From: Agrobacterium larrymoorei
GTDB lineage: Bacteria; Pseudomonadota; Alphaproteobacteria; Rhizobiales; Rhizobiaceae
Assembly: GCF_030819275.1 (NCBI RefSeq)
Contig: NZ_JAUTBL010000002.1
Coordinates: 64,501-128,500 of the forward strand
DNA length: 64,000 bases
Direction: 5' to 3'
The position numbers and the translations under genes were made by a program. Of the stretch, positions 1-10,174 are shown piece after piece (the first letter of the stretch is position 1; each line of letters opens with the position of its first letter). The notes below the pieces were generated by a model, which worked only from the letters and a program-made list of their open reading frames with translations, did no database searches and was not told the origin of the DNA.

Positions 1-918
1 AAGATCGCCGCCATTCAGGCGCATGATGCGCAGGTTGCATCCTCCGGCATCACAACCGTCTTCGATTGCCTGCGCCTTGGCTCGGACGAGGATGGCGGCT
101 TTGCGCGCGGCGAAATGCGCGACATGGCCAATGCCATCGAAAAGGCCAAGGGTGAAGATCGTCTTCGCTCCGATCACCTGCTGCATCTGCGCTGCGAAGT
201 CGCCTCCGCCGACGTGCTGGAGCATTTCGAAGACTTCGAAAACGATCCGCATGTGCGGCTGATCTCGCTGATGGACCATTCCCCGGGCCAGCGTCAGTTC
301 CAGACGATGGATCAGTACGTCATGTTCTATCAAAAGAAGCGTGGCTTGAGCGACGAAGCCTTCAAGGCCTTTGTCGATCGACGCGTTTCCGCCTCGCAAA
401 AATTCTCCGGCAAGCACCGTGATTATCTGTCGGCCCGTTGCGCCGAACGCGGAATCACTGTTGCCAGTCATGACGATGCGACGGAGGCCCATGTTGAGGA
501 AGCCATCGGCCATGGTGTGCGTCTTGCCGAATTCCCGACCAGCGTGGAAGCCGCCAAGGCGTCGCACACGGCTGGGATGAGCGTGCTGATGGGCGCACCG
601 AACATCGTTCGCGGCAAATCCCATTCCGGCAATATTGCTGCACGCGATCTCGCCGAACTCGGCGTTCTCGATGTGCTGTCGTCGGACTACGTACCCTTCA
701 GCCTGCTCTACGCGCCCTTCCTGCTGGCCGATCAGGTGGAAGGCATTACCCTTCCCAAGGCTCTGTCCATGGTCACGGCAACGCCCGCAAAAACGGTGGG
801 CCTGACGGATCGCGGTTCAATCGCCGAAGGCCTGCGCGCCGATCTCGTGCGGGTTCGTCGCGAAAGCGGCGTGCCGGTGGTGCGTAGCGTCTGGCGACAA
901 GGAAAACGTGTCGCATGA
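1..918 (+). CDS. phnM: Alpha-D-ribose 1-methylphosphonate 5-triphosphate diphosphatase, 5' truncated by window edge
   Basis: Frame 1 is open from the first base, so the N-terminus lies outside the window; about 305 residues are visible of a family usually near 380. PhnM is the amidohydrolase-fold enzyme of the C-P lyase pathway that removes pyrophosphate from ribose 1-methylphosphonate 5-triphosphate before C-P bond cleavage in the cytoplasm. Visible family features are the AHDAQVASSGITTVFD region, the metal-site SHDDAT segment near the middle and the late LSSDYVP segment with the conserved Asp. The stop codon overlaps the start of phnN (ATGA), as expected for a phn operon. The assignment rests on recognition of the protein and on the phnN neighbour. 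Confidence 0.9.
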   Translation, partial: KIAAIQAHDAQVASSGITTVFDCLRLGSDEDGGFARGEMRDMANAIEKAKGEDRLRSDHLLHLRCEVASADVLEHFEDFENDPHVRLISLMDHSPGQRQFQTMDQYVMFYQKKRGLSDEAFKAFVDRRVSASQKFSGKHRDYLSARCAERGITVASHDDATEAHVEEAIGHGVRLAEFPTSVEAAKASHTAGMSVLMGAPNIVRGKSHSGNIAARDLAELGVLDVLSSDYVPFSLLYAPFLLADQVEGITLPKALSMVTATPAKTVGLTDRGSIAEGLRADLVRVRRESGVPVVRSVWRQGKRVA

Positions 919-1514
919 GCTTAGCATCGCCAGACTCAAGCTTACCAAGCCCCGACAGGGTGGGAACCATGATCGTTGTCGTCGGTCCGAGCGGCGCCGG
1001 CAAGGATACGCTCATCGATTATGCCGCAGAACGCTTGCGGCATAATCCCGACGTGAATTTCGTCCGGCGCGTCATCACCAGGGACAGCGATGCGGGTGGT
1101 GAGAACCATCTGGGCTGTACCGAAGACGCATTTGAGCGGAAAAAGCTAGCCGGCGAATTTTGTGTGTCATGGAGCGCCCACGGCCTGCATTACGGCATTC
1201 CCGCCTCGCTCAAAGAGCATTTGAAGCATGGTGGCGTGGCGGTCGCCAACGGCTCGCGCTCGGCGCTGCCGCATTTCAGAAGTGCTTTCCCGTCATTGAA
1301 GGTGGTGGTGGTCACGGCCCGGCCGGAAATCCTCTCTGCGAGGCTCGCCAATCGCGGGCGTGAGAGCATGGCCGAAATCATGGGCCGGCTCGATCGTAAG
1401 GTTGAGGTGCTCTGCGACGATGTCGATGTGACGACAATCGACAATAGTGGCGAGATCGAAGAGGCCGGCTCCGCTTTGCTCGCCCTCGTTCAGGATTACC
1501 TGCCTGCTCGATAA
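915..1514 (+). CDS. phnN: Ribose 1,5-bisphosphate phosphokinase
   Basis: A 199-residue P-loop kinase that phosphorylates ribose 1,5-bisphosphate to PRPP, the last step of ribose recycling in phosphonate breakdown. The Walker A motif GPSGAGKD lies at residues 24-31, and the guanylate-kinase-like fold continues with a second-half segment ending in a basic helix. The ATG at 915 overlaps the phnM stop (ATGA). A second in-frame ATG at 969 would give about 181 residues, close to the usual family length, so either start is possible; the extra 18 residues are low complexity. Last gene of the phn operon; a convergent LysR gene follows after 8 bases. Confidence 0.88.
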   Translation: MSLASPDSSLPSPDRVGTMIVVVGPSGAGKDTLIDYAAERLRHNPDVNFVRRVITRDSDAGGENHLGCTEDAFERKKLAGEFCVSWSAHGLHYGIPASLKEHLKHGGVAVANGSRSALPHFRSAFPSLKVVVVTARPEILSARLANRGRESMAEIMGRLDRKVEVLCDDVDVTTIDNSGEIEEAGSALLALVQDYLPAR

Positions 1515-1522
1515 CACCGCGG

Positions 1523-2404
1523 TCACAAAAAGCTACGGCGCTCCTTCGCCACGATATCCTGGAGAAACTGCACCACCGTTCTGACGCGCGCTAGCTGCCG
1601 GGCATTTTCGTGATAAGCCGTCCAGTAGGAGCGTCGAATGGACATGTGCGGAAGAAGACGAACCAGAGCAGGATCGTTTCGGGCAATGTAATCGTGCAGG
1701 ATGCCGATGCCCGCGCCGGAGCGGACGGCTTCCGTCTGCCCGATCGCGCTTGAGACCGCAAAGCTCGGATCCCAGTCCCGCATGATCTCTTCAGTGAAAT
1801 TGAGCGACGGGGAGAAGATCAGATCCTCGACATAGCCGATACGCCGGTGCTGCCTCAGCGCCTCGACGCTGTCAGGAAATGGGTGTTGCTCCAGATAGGT
1901 CTTTGCCGCATAGAGCCCGAGCGAGTAATCCGTCAGTTTGGAAAAGACCAGCCGCCCCTGTTCGGGTCGCTCGATCGTGATCGCAATGTCGGCCTCGCGT
2001 TGGGACAGTGAAAAGGAGCGCGGGATCGGTACAAGCTCGATTTTGAGTTCGGGATGCCGCGCTGTCAGTTCTCCGAGCCGCGGCGCGAGGAAGGAAACCC
2101 CAAAGCCATCCGGCGCGCCGATGCGCACGGTGCCGCTAATCGACGCGACACCCTGGCCAAGCGCTGCCTGCACCGAAAGCATCTCCGTTTCCATCCGCTC
2201 GGCAGCCACGAGAAAGCGGCTACCGTCTTCGGTGAGCACACATCCCGTGGTGGTTCGAAGAAACAGCTGACATTCAAGTGCTGCCTCCAGCGCGGTGACC
2301 CGGCGGCTTAGCGTCGCGTGATTGACGCCGAGCAGTTTCGCGGCTGCGAGGAACTGCCCGCTCCGCGCCACACTGAGAAAAATTCGCACATCGTCCCAGT
2401 CCAT
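1523..2404 (-). CDS. LysR-family transcriptional regulator
   Basis: A 293-residue LysR-type regulator. The N-terminal winged helix-turn-helix covers roughly residues 3-62 (AAKLLGVNHATLSRRV is the recognition region), followed by a periplasmic-binding-like effector domain with DGFGVSFLAPRLGELTARHP and a SAIGQTEAVRSGAGIGILHD segment. It is divergent from mmsA with a gap of about 108 bases, so mmsA is the natural candidate target, although the effector cannot be read from sequence. A longer overlapping reading in another frame, up to 2586, is a shadow. Confidence 0.88.
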   Translation of the reverse strand: MDWDDVRIFLSVARSGQFLAAAKLLGVNHATLSRRVTALEAALECQLFLRTTTGCVLTEDGSRFLVAAERMETEMLSVQAALGQGVASISGTVRIGAPDGFGVSFLAPRLGELTARHPELKIELVPIPRSFSLSQREADIAITIERPEQGRLVFSKLTDYSLGLYAAKTYLEQHPFPDSVEALRQHRRIGYVEDLIFSPSLNFTEEIMRDWDPSFAVSSAIGQTEAVRSGAGIGILHDYIARNDPALVRLLPHMSIRRSYWTAYHENARQLARVRTVVQFLQDIVAKERRSFL

Positions 2405-2512
2405 CGCTGCACCTTGTGTCTATTTATGCACAACGGATGCGTATTCCTGACCATTGATTTGTGCAACTCAAAACAGGATGGTGCAGCATCTAAAAGATCT
2501 TTGGAGGACACC

Positions 2513-4009
2513 ATGAACGAGATCGGCCATTTCATTGACGGCAAGCGCGTGGCAGGCACGAGTGGCCGCACATCGAATGTCTTCAACCCGGCAACCGGCG
2601 AAGTGCAGGCAACGGTGGCTCTGGCAAGCGATGCGGAAATTCTCGCAGCGGTTCAGAGCGCCAAGGCCGCGCAGCCGAAATGGGCAGCGACCAATCCCCA
2701 GCGCCGCGCCCGCGTGTTCTTCAAGTTCGTTGAACTGCTCAACAAGCACATGGATGAACTGGCGGTGCTTCTTTCCAGCGAGCACGGCAAGACGGTCGAG
2801 GATTCCAAGGGCGATATCATTCGCGGCTTGGAAGTCTGCGAGTTCGTTTGCGGCATTCCGCATCTCGCAAAGGGCGAGTTTACCGAAGGTGCAGGCCCGG
2901 CGATCGACATGTATTCCATCCGCCAGCCTGTCGGCATTGGCGCGGGCATCACGCCGTTCAACTTCCCTGCCATGATCCCCATGTGGATGTTCGCTCCCGC
3001 AATCGCCTGCGGCAACGCCTTCATCCTCAAGCCCTCTGAGCGTGATCCATCTTTGCCGATCCGTCTTGCCGAATTGATGATCGAAGCAGGTCTGCCTGCC
3101 GGCATCCTCAACGTCATCAATGGCGACAAGAGTGCAGTGGATGGTCTTTTGACCAACCCGGATATCGGCGCCGTCTCCTTCGTCGGTTCCACGCCGATCG
3201 CCCGCTACGTTTATGGAACCGCTGCCATGAACGGCAAGCGCGCCCAGTGCTTCGGCGGCGCGAAGAACCACATGATCATCATGCCGGATGCCGATCTCGA
3301 TCAGGCCGTCAACGCGCTGATGGGTGCCGGTTACGGCTCGGCTGGCGAGCGCTGCATGGCCGTTTCGGTTGCTGTACCGGTGGGTGAAGAGACTGCCAAT
3401 CGCTTGGTTGAAAAGCTCATCCCGCAGATCGAAGCGTTGAAGATTGGTCCTTACACCGATGACAAGGCTGACATGGGCCCGCTCGTCACCAAGGAAGCGC
3501 AGACGCGCGTCAAGGGCCTGATCGACAGTGGTGTGGAGCAGGGCGCAAAGCTTCTGGTCGACGGTCGCGATTTCAAGCTTCAGGGCTATGAGAATGGTTA
3601 CTTCGTCGGCGGTTGCCTGTTCGACCACGTCACGCCGGATATGGATATCTACAAGCAGGAAATTTTCGGACCGGTTCTCTCCGTCGTCCGCGCCCAGAAT
3701 TATGAAGAAGCGCTCGATCTGCCGATGAAGCACGAATATGGCAACGGCGTCGCCATCTTCACCCGCGACGGCGATGCCGCCCGCGACTTTGCCTCCCGCA
3801 TCAATATCGGCATGATCGGCGTCAACGTTCCGATCCCGGTTCCGCTCGCGTATCACTCCTTCGGCGGCTGGAAGGCATCGAGCTTCGGCGACCTCAACCA
3901 GCACGGTACCGATTCGATCAAGTTCTGGACCAAGACCAAGACGATCACCGCCCGCTGGCCATCCGGCATCAAGTCGGGTGCTGAATTCGTTATGCCGACG
4001 ATGAAGTGA
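2513..4009 (+). CDS. mmsA: Methylmalonate-semialdehyde dehydrogenase (acylating)
   Basis: A 498-residue CoA-acylating aldehyde dehydrogenase that converts methylmalonate semialdehyde to propionyl-CoA, or malonate semialdehyde to acetyl-CoA, in valine and inositol catabolism (also called IolA). The cofactor-binding segment GAGITPFNFPAMIPMW and the catalytic Cys281 in SAGERCMA are present. The C-terminal region with FGGWKASSFGD is typical of the family. The open frame extends upstream to 2318, but the start at 2513 is chosen because a GGAGG-like site (2503-2507) lies just upstream and MNEIGHFIDGK is the family N-terminus. No inositol genes are adjacent, so valine degradation is the likelier role. 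A terminator follows. Confidence 0.93.
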   Translation: MNEIGHFIDGKRVAGTSGRTSNVFNPATGEVQATVALASDAEILAAVQSAKAAQPKWAATNPQRRARVFFKFVELLNKHMDELAVLLSSEHGKTVEDSKGDIIRGLEVCEFVCGIPHLAKGEFTEGAGPAIDMYSIRQPVGIGAGITPFNFPAMIPMWMFAPAIACGNAFILKPSERDPSLPIRLAELMIEAGLPAGILNVINGDKSAVDGLLTNPDIGAVSFVGSTPIARYVYGTAAMNGKRAQCFGGAKNHMIIMPDADLDQAVNALMGAGYGSAGERCMAVSVAVPVGEETANRLVEKLIPQIEALKIGPYTDDKADMGPLVTKEAQTRVKGLIDSGVEQGAKLLVDGRDFKLQGYENGYFVGGCLFDHVTPDMDIYKQEIFGPVLSVVRAQNYEEALDLPMKHEYGNGVAIFTRDGDAARDFASRINIGMIGVNVPIPVPLAYHSFGGWKASSFGDLNQHGTDSIKFWTKTKTITARWPSGIKSGAEFVMPTMK

Positions 4010-4033
4010 TGCGGTTTTTAGTGTGAAAGATGG

Positions 4034-4063
4034 AGGCCCCGTTCGCGCGGGGCCTTTCTTTTG
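4034..4063 (+). terminator. Rho-independent terminator after mmsA
   Basis: A 7-bp G+C-rich stem (4034-4040 with 4049-4055) with an 8-base loop is followed by a T-rich tract, 24 bases after the mmsA stop codon. Confidence 0.8.
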
Positions 4064-4077
4064 GTGGCCCAAACTCT

Positions 4078-4179
4078 CCCTCGGGTCATCCTCGGGCTTG
4101 ACCCGAGGATCCATTTTTCCCAACGGCGTTAATGGCTTATGGATCCTCGGCTCAAGGCCGAGAATGACGGCTAAGAGGG
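4078..4179. repeat. Intergenic palindromic repeat (RIME-like mosaic)
   Basis: Two adjacent hairpins have near-identical arms: CCTCGGGCTTGACCCGAGG around 4088-4108, and GATCCTCGGCTCAAGGCCGAG around 4142-4162. Both are flanked by GTCAT/ATGAC ends. This layout matches the short palindromic intergenic repeats common in Rhizobiaceae (RIME-type) genomes. It lies between the mmsA terminator and the end of hutD. Confidence 0.6.
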
Positions 4180-4235
4180 GAGTTGGCCGTCATCTTCAAG
4201 CAGAGCGTCGCTTGAGCTCATCTCTTAGTCGAGCG

Positions 4236-4802
4236 CTAAGCAGCCCCTTTAAGTCGTATTTCATAGCAGACGATATTCTCAGCCGTAACGCTTGCATCCT
4301 CTCCAACGAGCACGCAATCCATCGCCTCTAGCTTCACCGTCTCGCCCGCACTGGTGAGCGTCACCGGACCCGTCGCCAGAAGATACACCGTCTCTCCACG
4401 TTCACAGCCACGAATCGAGAACGAGCCAGTCTTTCGCTCGACGCTAAGCGAAAATCGTCCACGACGCGTCATGACGTTGAGATCGGTGATCGCGCCATCC
4501 ACAAGCGTCGCATCCACCGGAACATCGGCGGCAAAACGAAGCGGATCGCTTTCCATCGTCAAGAGAACCGGTGCCGTACCATCGATGGTGAGCGACATGC
4601 CCTGTCCAGATAGAATGGATAGCGTTCGATCAATCTCCGGAAACAGCGAGAAAGCGCCGTCATTGACGACACTTGCCATGCTGATCCGCCACTCGAAGTC
4701 ATCCACGGATGCGCCCGGCGGAAAGACGGCGATTTCCACCGTCTCTCCCTTGCCGTTCTTCCACGGCATGCGCTTGTAGTCGCGGGCAGCGAGCCGCTTC
4801 AT
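4236..4802 (-). CDS. hutD: HutD family protein (histidine utilisation accessory, cupin)
   Basis: A 188-residue HutD-type protein with a bicupin-like beta-rich fold. The N-terminal KRMPWKNGKGETVEIAVFPPG and FEWRISMASV segments are diagnostic. HutD is thought to limit intracellular urocanate or to modulate hut expression; its biochemistry is not settled. The ATG at 4802 begins 2 bases after the hutU stop. The open frame extends to 4916, but that part overlaps hutU and does not look like HutD. Last gene of the hutIHGUD operon. Confidence 0.9.
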   Translation of the reverse strand: MKRLAARDYKRMPWKNGKGETVEIAVFPPGASVDDFEWRISMASVVNDGAFSLFPEIDRTLSILSGQGMSLTIDGTAPVLLTMESDPLRFAADVPVDATLVDGAITDLNVMTRRGRFSLSVERKTGSFSIRGCERGETVYLLATGPVTLTSAGETVKLEAMDCVLVGEDASVTAENIVCYEIRLKGAA

Positions 4803-4804
4803 CG

Positions 4805-6490
4805 CTAGTTGCCCAGAATGCCGGGCAGGCGAAGGCCCTTTTCCTTGGCGCAATCGAGCGCGATGTCGTAACCGGCATCCGCGTGACGCATGACGCCCGT
4901 GGCCGGATCGTTCCACAGCACGCGCTCAAGGCGGCGTGCCGCGTCATCGGTACCATCGGCGCAGATGACGACACCCGAATGCTGGGAAAAGCCCATGCCG
5001 ACGCCGCCGCCGTGGTGCAGCGACACCCAGGTGGCACCTGATGCGGTGTTGAGCAGCGCGTTCAACAGCGGCCAGTCGGAAACGGCATCCGATCCGTCTT
5101 TCATTGCTTCGGTCTCGCGGTTCGGTGAGGCGACCGAGCCGGAATCGAGGTGATCGCGGCCGATCACGACCGGGGCCTTCAGCTCGCCATTCTTCACCAT
5201 CTCGTTGAAGGCAAGCGCCAGGCGATGACGATCGCCAAGACCAACCCAGCAAATGCGTGCCGGCAGACCCTGGAAGGCGATGCGCTCGCGCGCCATGTCC
5301 AGCCAATTGTGCAGGTGCTTGTTGTCCGGCAGCAGTTCCTTCACCTTGGAGTCGGTCTTGTAGATGTCTTCCGGATCACCCGAAAGAGCTGCCCAACGGA
5401 ACGGCCCGATGCCGCGGCAAAAGAGCGGGCGGATGTAAGCAGGCACGAAACCGGGGAAGGCGAAGGCGTTTTCGAAGCCTTCTTCCTTGGCAACTTGGCG
5501 GATATTGTTGCCGTAGTCGAGCGTCGGAACACCGGCGTTCCAGAAATCCACCATGGCCTGAACCTGCGTCTTCATCGAAGCGCGTGCTGCGACTTCGACA
5601 GCCTTCGGATCGCTCTCCTGCTTGGCGCGCCACTCGGCGACGCTCCAGCCGGACGGCAGGTAGCCGTGGATCGGATCATGGGCCGAGGTCTGGTCGGTGA
5701 CGATATCGGGACGTGCGCCGCCTGCCTTCATTCGCTTGACGAGTTCCGGGAAGATATCGGCGGCATTGCCGATCAGACCGACGGATTTCGCTTCGCCCGC
5801 CTTGGTCCACTGGTCGATCAGCGCGAGCGCTTCATCCAGCGTATGCGCCTTGGCATCGAGGTAGCGGGTGCGCAGGCGAAAATCGACGCGGGTCTCGTCG
5901 CATTCAACCGCAAGGCAGCAGGCGCCTGCCATGACGGCGGCGAGCGGCTGTGCGCCACCCATGCCGCCAAGACCACCGGTGAGGATCCACTTGCCCGTGA
6001 GGTTGCCGCCGAAATGCTGGCGCCCGGCTTCCACGAAGGTTTCGTAGGTGCCCTGAACGATGCCCTGCGTGCCGATGTAAATCCACGAACCCGCTGTCAT
6101 CTGGCCGTACATGGCAAGGCCCTTGCGGTCCAACTCGTTGAAATGCTCCCACGTCGCCCAATGCGGAACGAGGTTGGAGTTGGCGATCAGCACGCGCGGC
6201 GCATCCTTGTGGGTGCGAAACACGCCGACAGGCTTGCCGGATTGGACCAGCAGCGTCTCGTCTTCGTTGAGATCCTTCAGCGTGGCGACGATCCGGTCGA
6301 AATCCTCCCAAGTGCGCGCGGCGCGGCCAATGCCGCCATAGACGACCAGTTCATGCGGGCGCTCGGCCACATCCGGGTCCAGGTTGTTCATCAGCATGCG
6401 TAGCGGCGCTTCGGTCATCCAGCTCTTGGCATTCAGCTCCGGACCCTGCGGTGCGCGGACCTCTCGTTCGTTATGACGCGGGTTTGTCAT
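4805..6490 (-). CDS. hutU: Urocanate hydratase
   Basis: A 561-residue urocanase that converts urocanate to imidazolone propionate using tightly bound NAD+ as the electrophile. Family length is about 555-560. Visible features are the N-terminal [13 protein letters not shown] segment, the NAD-binding [18 protein letters not shown] stretch near residue 175, and [17 protein letters not shown] with a Cys in the active-site region. It is transcribed with hutG upstream, 12 bases away, and hutD downstream. Confidence 0.97.
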   Translation of the reverse strand: MTNPRHNEREVRAPQGPELNAKSWMTEAPLRMLMNNLDPDVAERPHELVVYGGIGRAARTWEDFDRIVATLKDLNEDETLLVQSGKPVGVFRTHKDAPRVLIANSNLVPHWATWEHFNELDRKGLAMYGQMTAGSWIYIGTQGIVQGTYETFVEAGRQHFGGNLTGKWILTGGLGGMGGAQPLAAVMAGACCLAVECDETRVDFRLRTRYLDAKAHTLDEALALIDQWTKAGEAKSVGLIGNAADIFPELVKRMKAGGARPDIVTDQTSAHDPIHGYLPSGWSVAEWRAKQESDPKAVEVAARASMKTQVQAMVDFWNAGVPTLDYGNNIRQVAKEEGFENAFAFPGFVPAYIRPLFCRGIGPFRWAALSGDPEDIYKTDSKVKELLPDNKHLHNWLDMARERIAFQGLPARICWVGLGDRHRLALAFNEMVKNGELKAPVVIGRDHLDSGSVASPNRETEAMKDGSDAVSDWPLLNALLNTASGATWVSLHHGGGVGMGFSQHSGVVICADGTDDAARRLERVLWNDPATGVMRHADAGYDIALDCAKEKGLRLPGILGN

Positions 6491-6502
6491 GATCTTTCCC
6501 CT

Positions 6503-7303
6503 TTATGTTCTGAAGTTCAGCGCAAAATCTTCCATGCGCGTCAGAATGGTCTTGAGATGGGTGCGGAGCGTCGCGGCCTTGTCAGCATCATAGGCGAAGG
6601 GCGGCGACTCTGTTTTGAGATGGGTAGACTGCGCAAGTTCCATCTGGATCGCGTGCATACCCTGATCTGGCTGGCCGTAATGGCGTGTCGTCCAGCCACC
6701 CTTGAAGCGGCCATTGAGGATCGAGGTGTAGCCTTGAGCCGCAGTCGTTACATCGACGGCAATCGCCTCCACGGCCGGATCGCAGGTCTTGCCCATATCC
6801 GTGCCGATGTTGAAATCCGGCAGCTTGCCCTCGAAGAGGAAGGGAATATGCGAGCGGATGGAATGGCAATCATAGAGAATGGCAACGCCATGGATCGCCT
6901 TTACCCGTTCGATTTCCGCTGCAAGCGCTGCATGATAAGGCGCATGGAAATGCTGAAGCCGGTAAGCGATATCCTTTTCCGTCGGCGCCTCACCCTCTTT
7001 CCAGATCGCCTCGCCATCGAAATCCGTTTCTGGAACGAGACCCGTCGTGTTCTGGCCCGGGTAAAGGCTTGTGCCGGAAGGATCGCGGTTGGCGTCGATC
7101 ACATAGCGGTGGAACGTGGCGCGCACCGTCGTCGCCTCGGCAAGCAGACCGGCATAAAGCGCGTGAATATGCCAGTCCGTGTCTGCCAGCAGTCGGCCAT
7201 TGTCGTTCAGCCGCTCCCAGATGTCCGCCGGAACGTCTGTCCCAGTGTGTGGCAGACCGAGAATGACGGGCGAGCGACCCTGATGGATATCGACGGCTGC
7301 CAT
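6503..7303 (-). CDS. hutG: N-formylglutamate deformylase
   Basis: A 266-residue N-formylglutamate amidohydrolase that releases formate and glutamate, the last step of the five-step hut route; this agrees with hutF in the same cluster. VILGLPHTGTDVP at the N-terminus, DCHSIRSHIPFLFEG near residue 140 and the GGWTTRHYG segment are typical. Two starts are possible: a TTG at 7309 that overlaps the hutH stop, or the ATG at 7303 just 2 bases after that stop. The ATG is preferred. Length fits the family. Confidence 0.93.
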   Translation of the reverse strand: MAAVDIHQGRSPVILGLPHTGTDVPADIWERLNDNGRLLADTDWHIHALYAGLLAEATTVRATFHRYVIDANRDPSGTSLYPGQNTTGLVPETDFDGEAIWKEGEAPTEKDIAYRLQHFHAPYHAALAAEIERVKAIHGVAILYDCHSIRSHIPFLFEGKLPDFNIGTDMGKTCDPAVEAIAVDVTTAAQGYTSILNGRFKGGWTTRHYGQPDQGMHAIQMELAQSTHLKTESPPFAYDADKAATLRTHLKTILTRMEDFALNFRT

Positions 7304-7305
7304 CT

Positions 7306-8841
7306 TCAAGCCTCCAGCCTTGGCAGAATGCCGTCCGAAATTGCATCGACCAGCGCGCCGGTGGCGATCAGATCGGATGCGGCTTTCAGATCGGGCGCCA
7401 TGTAGCGGTCTTCTTCCAGAGATGGGATCGCGGCGCGCAGCACCGACATGGCCTTCTGCAATTCAGGGCTCGTCTTCAACGGACCACGCAACTCAACGCC
7501 CTGCACAGCGGACAGCGCTTCGATGCCAAGGATGGCAAAGAGATTGTCTGTCATCGGAAGCAGGCGGCGCGCACCATGGCAGGCCATGGATACATGGTCT
7601 TCCTGGTTGGCGGACGTCGGCGTGGAATCGACAGAGGCCGGATGCGACATCTGCTTGTTCTCGCTCATCAGCGCAGCCGAGGTCACCTCGGCGATCATCA
7701 GGCCGGAGTTCAGGCCGGGCTTCTTGGAGAGAAAAGCCGGCAGACCATAGGAAAGGGCCGGATCGACCAGAAGCGCGATACGACGCTGGGCGATCGCGCC
7801 GATTTCGCAGATGGCAAGGGCGGTCTGGTCCGCGGCAAAGGCCACCGGCTCTGCATGGAAATTGCCGCCGGAGACGACGGAATTGTCGGAAAGAACCAGC
7901 GGATTGTCCGTCACCGCATTGGCTTCGATTTCCAGCGTCTTCGCCACCTGTCTCAGAAGATCGAGGCACGCGCCATCGACCTGTGGCTGGCAGCGAATGC
8001 AATAGGGATCCTGTACGCGCTCGTCGCCTTCAATGTGGCTGACACGGATTTCCGATCCTTCCAGCAACTGCCGAAGGGCCGCACCGGCGTCAATCTGGCC
8101 CCCGTGACCACGAAGCGTGTGAATATCCGGATGGAAGGGTGCCGAAGACCCCATGGCCGCATCGGTGGACAACGCGCCGGTAATGAGTGCCGCCTGAGCC
8201 GCGCGGTGAGCGCGGAAGAGGCCGGCCAGCGCCAGCGCCGTCGATGTCTGCGTGCCATTGATCAGTGCCAGACCTTCCTTGGCCGCCAGCACCACAGGCA
8301 TCAAACCGGCCTTCGCCAGCGCGTCGCGGGCTGGCATCTGCTCGCCACCGAAAAAGGCTTCGCCTTCACCCATCATCACCGCGGCCATATGGGCAAGCGG
8401 TGCGAGATCGCCCGACGCGCCGACCGAGCCCTTTTCCGGGATCAGCGGAATAACGCCTTTTTCAAGCATCGCCTCGATCAGCCGCACCAGTTCAAGCCGC
8501 ACGCCAGACGCGCCGCGCCCGAGCGAAATCAGCTTCAGCGCCATGATCAGCCGCACGACATTTTCCGGCAGGGGCGCGCCGACGCCGCAGCAATGGGAGA
8601 GGATCAGATTCCGCTGGAGGGTCGCGACATCGGCGGCATCGATCTTGATCGAAGCCAGTTTGCCGAAGCCAGTATTGATGCCATAGACCGGCGCATTGCC
8701 TGCAGCGATATCAGCGATGCGCTTCGCCGCCTTCTCGATACCCGTATCGAAGGAGGGATGAAGCTTGGCGGCGCCATTCTGCCAATAGATTGTCGCGAGA
8801 TCGGTAAGTGGCACTGCGCCCGGATGAAGAGTGATGGTCAT
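7306..8841 (-). CDS. hutH: Histidine ammonia-lyase
   Basis: A 511-residue histidase that deaminates L-histidine to urocanate, the first step of histidine catabolism. The Ala142-Ser143-Gly144 triad that cyclises to the MIO electrophile lies in [15 protein letters not shown], and the active-site Tyr53 is in VYGINTGFG. The rest follows the family, including [17 protein letters not shown] and [17 protein letters not shown]. The ATG at 8841 is 3 bases from the hutI stop, so hutI and hutH are cotranscribed. Confidence 0.97.
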   Translation of the reverse strand: MTITLHPGAVPLTDLATIYWQNGAAKLHPSFDTGIEKAAKRIADIAAGNAPVYGINTGFGKLASIKIDAADVATLQRNLILSHCCGVGAPLPENVVRLIMALKLISLGRGASGVRLELVRLIEAMLEKGVIPLIPEKGSVGASGDLAPLAHMAAVMMGEGEAFFGGEQMPARDALAKAGLMPVVLAAKEGLALINGTQTSTALALAGLFRAHRAAQAALITGALSTDAAMGSSAPFHPDIHTLRGHGGQIDAGAALRQLLEGSEIRVSHIEGDERVQDPYCIRCQPQVDGACLDLLRQVAKTLEIEANAVTDNPLVLSDNSVVSGGNFHAEPVAFAADQTALAICEIGAIAQRRIALLVDPALSYGLPAFLSKKPGLNSGLMIAEVTSAALMSENKQMSHPASVDSTPTSANQEDHVSMACHGARRLLPMTDNLFAILGIEALSAVQGVELRGPLKTSPELQKAMSVLRAAIPSLEEDRYMAPDLKAASDLIATGALVDAISDGILPRLEA

Positions 8842-8844
8842 GGT

Positions 8845-10089
8845 TCAGATCGTCCGTCCCTTGAAGATGCGTGCGTGAAGCGGATTGAAGCCGATGCGAT
8901 AGACGAGTTCCGCCGGGCGTTCGATATTCCAGATGGCGAGATCGGCGGATTTGCCAACTTCGAGCGTACCGGTATCGGCAAGAACACCGAGCGCCTTGGC
9001 GGCATTGCGGGTTGTGGCAGTCAGGCACTCATCCACCGTCATGCGAAAGAGTGTCGCGCCCATATTCATGGTGAGCAACAGCGATGTCAGCGGCGAGGTG
9101 CCGGGATTGCAGTCTGTCGCAAGCGCGATGTCAGCGCCCGCATCGCGCAAAGCCTGCATCGGCGGAAGCTTTGTTTCGCGCAGCGCGTAAAAAGCGCCTG
9201 GCAGAAGAACGGCAACCGTGCCGGATGTGGCGAGCGCCTTCGCACCAGCCTCATCCAGATATTCCAGATGATCGGCCGAAAGCGCGCCGTAGGAGGCGGC
9301 CAGTTCTGCGCCGTGAAGATTGGAAAGCTGTTCCGCGTGAAGCTTGATCGGCAGACTGAGCGCTTTGGCCTTATCGAAGACGGTGCGCATCTCGTCGACG
9401 GAAAAAGCAATGCCTTCGCAGAAGCCATCGACCGCATCGACCAGCCCTTCGCTGTGCGCGCGTTCCATACCAGGCAATACAACGTCGGCTATGTAATCCG
9501 CATTCCGCCCTTTGTACTCGGCGGGTGTCGCATGGGCGGCGAGATAGCTGGTAAGGATGCGAACCGGGCGCAATGTCTCCAGCCTGCGCGCGACGCGGAG
9601 CATTTTCAGTTCCGTCACGATATCGAGACCGTAGCCGGATTTGATCTCGATGGTGGAAACACCTTCGGCAAGCAGCGTGTCGAGACGGGGAAGGGCTTCC
9701 GCGACCAGTTCGTCTTCGCTCCTCGTGCGGGTATCACGCACGGAAGAGACGATACCGCCGCCAGCCTTGGCGATCTCTTCATAGCTTGCGCCGTTCAGGC
9801 GCATCTCGAATTCCATCGCGCGGTTGCCGCCAAAGACCAGATGCGTGTGGCAATCGATCAACCCGGGCGTGATCCAGCGGCCTTCGCAATCGATCGTCTC
9901 TGCCTCGGCGATCAAGTTTGAAGGGAGCTCGGACTCTGGACCGACAAACACGATCCGCCCATCTTTGACGGCAATCGCGCCGCCCTCGATAATGCCAAGG
10001 CCGTCCAGGGAAGGATCAAGCGTCGCAAGGCGGGCGTTTCGCCAGAGCGAAATGCCGTTGTCGGCTGAGGTGGAATTCCGGTTTGTCAT
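8845..10089 (-). CDS. hutI: Imidazolonepropionase
   Basis: A 414-residue amidohydrolase that opens imidazolone propionate to N-formimidoyl-L-glutamate. The metal-binding HxH lies in [14 protein letters not shown], substrate residues lie in [10 protein letters not shown], and the later metal ligands are in KLHAEQLSN and [12 protein letters not shown]. First gene of the minus-strand hutIHGUD operon. The promoter region shared with hutF contains a HutC-type palindrome. Confidence 0.96.
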   Translation of the reverse strand: MTNRNSTSADNGISLWRNARLATLDPSLDGLGIIEGGAIAVKDGRIVFVGPESELPSNLIAEAETIDCEGRWITPGLIDCHTHLVFGGNRAMEFEMRLNGASYEEIAKAGGGIVSSVRDTRTRSEDELVAEALPRLDTLLAEGVSTIEIKSGYGLDIVTELKMLRVARRLETLRPVRILTSYLAAHATPAEYKGRNADYIADVVLPGMERAHSEGLVDAVDGFCEGIAFSVDEMRTVFDKAKALSLPIKLHAEQLSNLHGAELAASYGALSADHLEYLDEAGAKALATSGTVAVLLPGAFYALRETKLPPMQALRDAGADIALATDCNPGTSPLTSLLLTMNMGATLFRMTVDECLTATTRNAAKALGVLADTGTLEVGKSADLAIWNIERPAELVYRIGFNPLHARIFKGRTI

Positions 10090-10114
10090 CAGTTTTTCCT
10101 TCCCTTCTGATCAA

Positions 10115-10128
10115 TATGTATATACATA
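10115..10128. promoter_or_regulatory. Candidate HutC operator in the hutI-hutF divergent promoter
   Basis: TATGTATATACATA is a perfect 14-bp palindrome containing GTATATAC, which fits the GTxTAxAC core known for the HutC subfamily of GntR repressors. It sits in the 85-base gap between the two divergent hut transcription units. No hutC gene is in this window, so the repressor would have to act in trans. Confidence 0.65.
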
Positions 10129-10174
10129 ATAGAGATAGAGGCAAGAGCCTGTTCGAGGAAATTGAGGAGCCGAC

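Noticed and set aside
2468-4123. 551-residue minus-strand frame opposite mmsA
   Set aside because: Mirror of mmsA codons with no recognisable protein; mmsA is certain.
7576-9921. 781-residue plus-strand frame opposite hutH and hutI
   Set aside because: Both hut genes are clear on the minus strand; the plus frame is a GC-rich antisense artefact.
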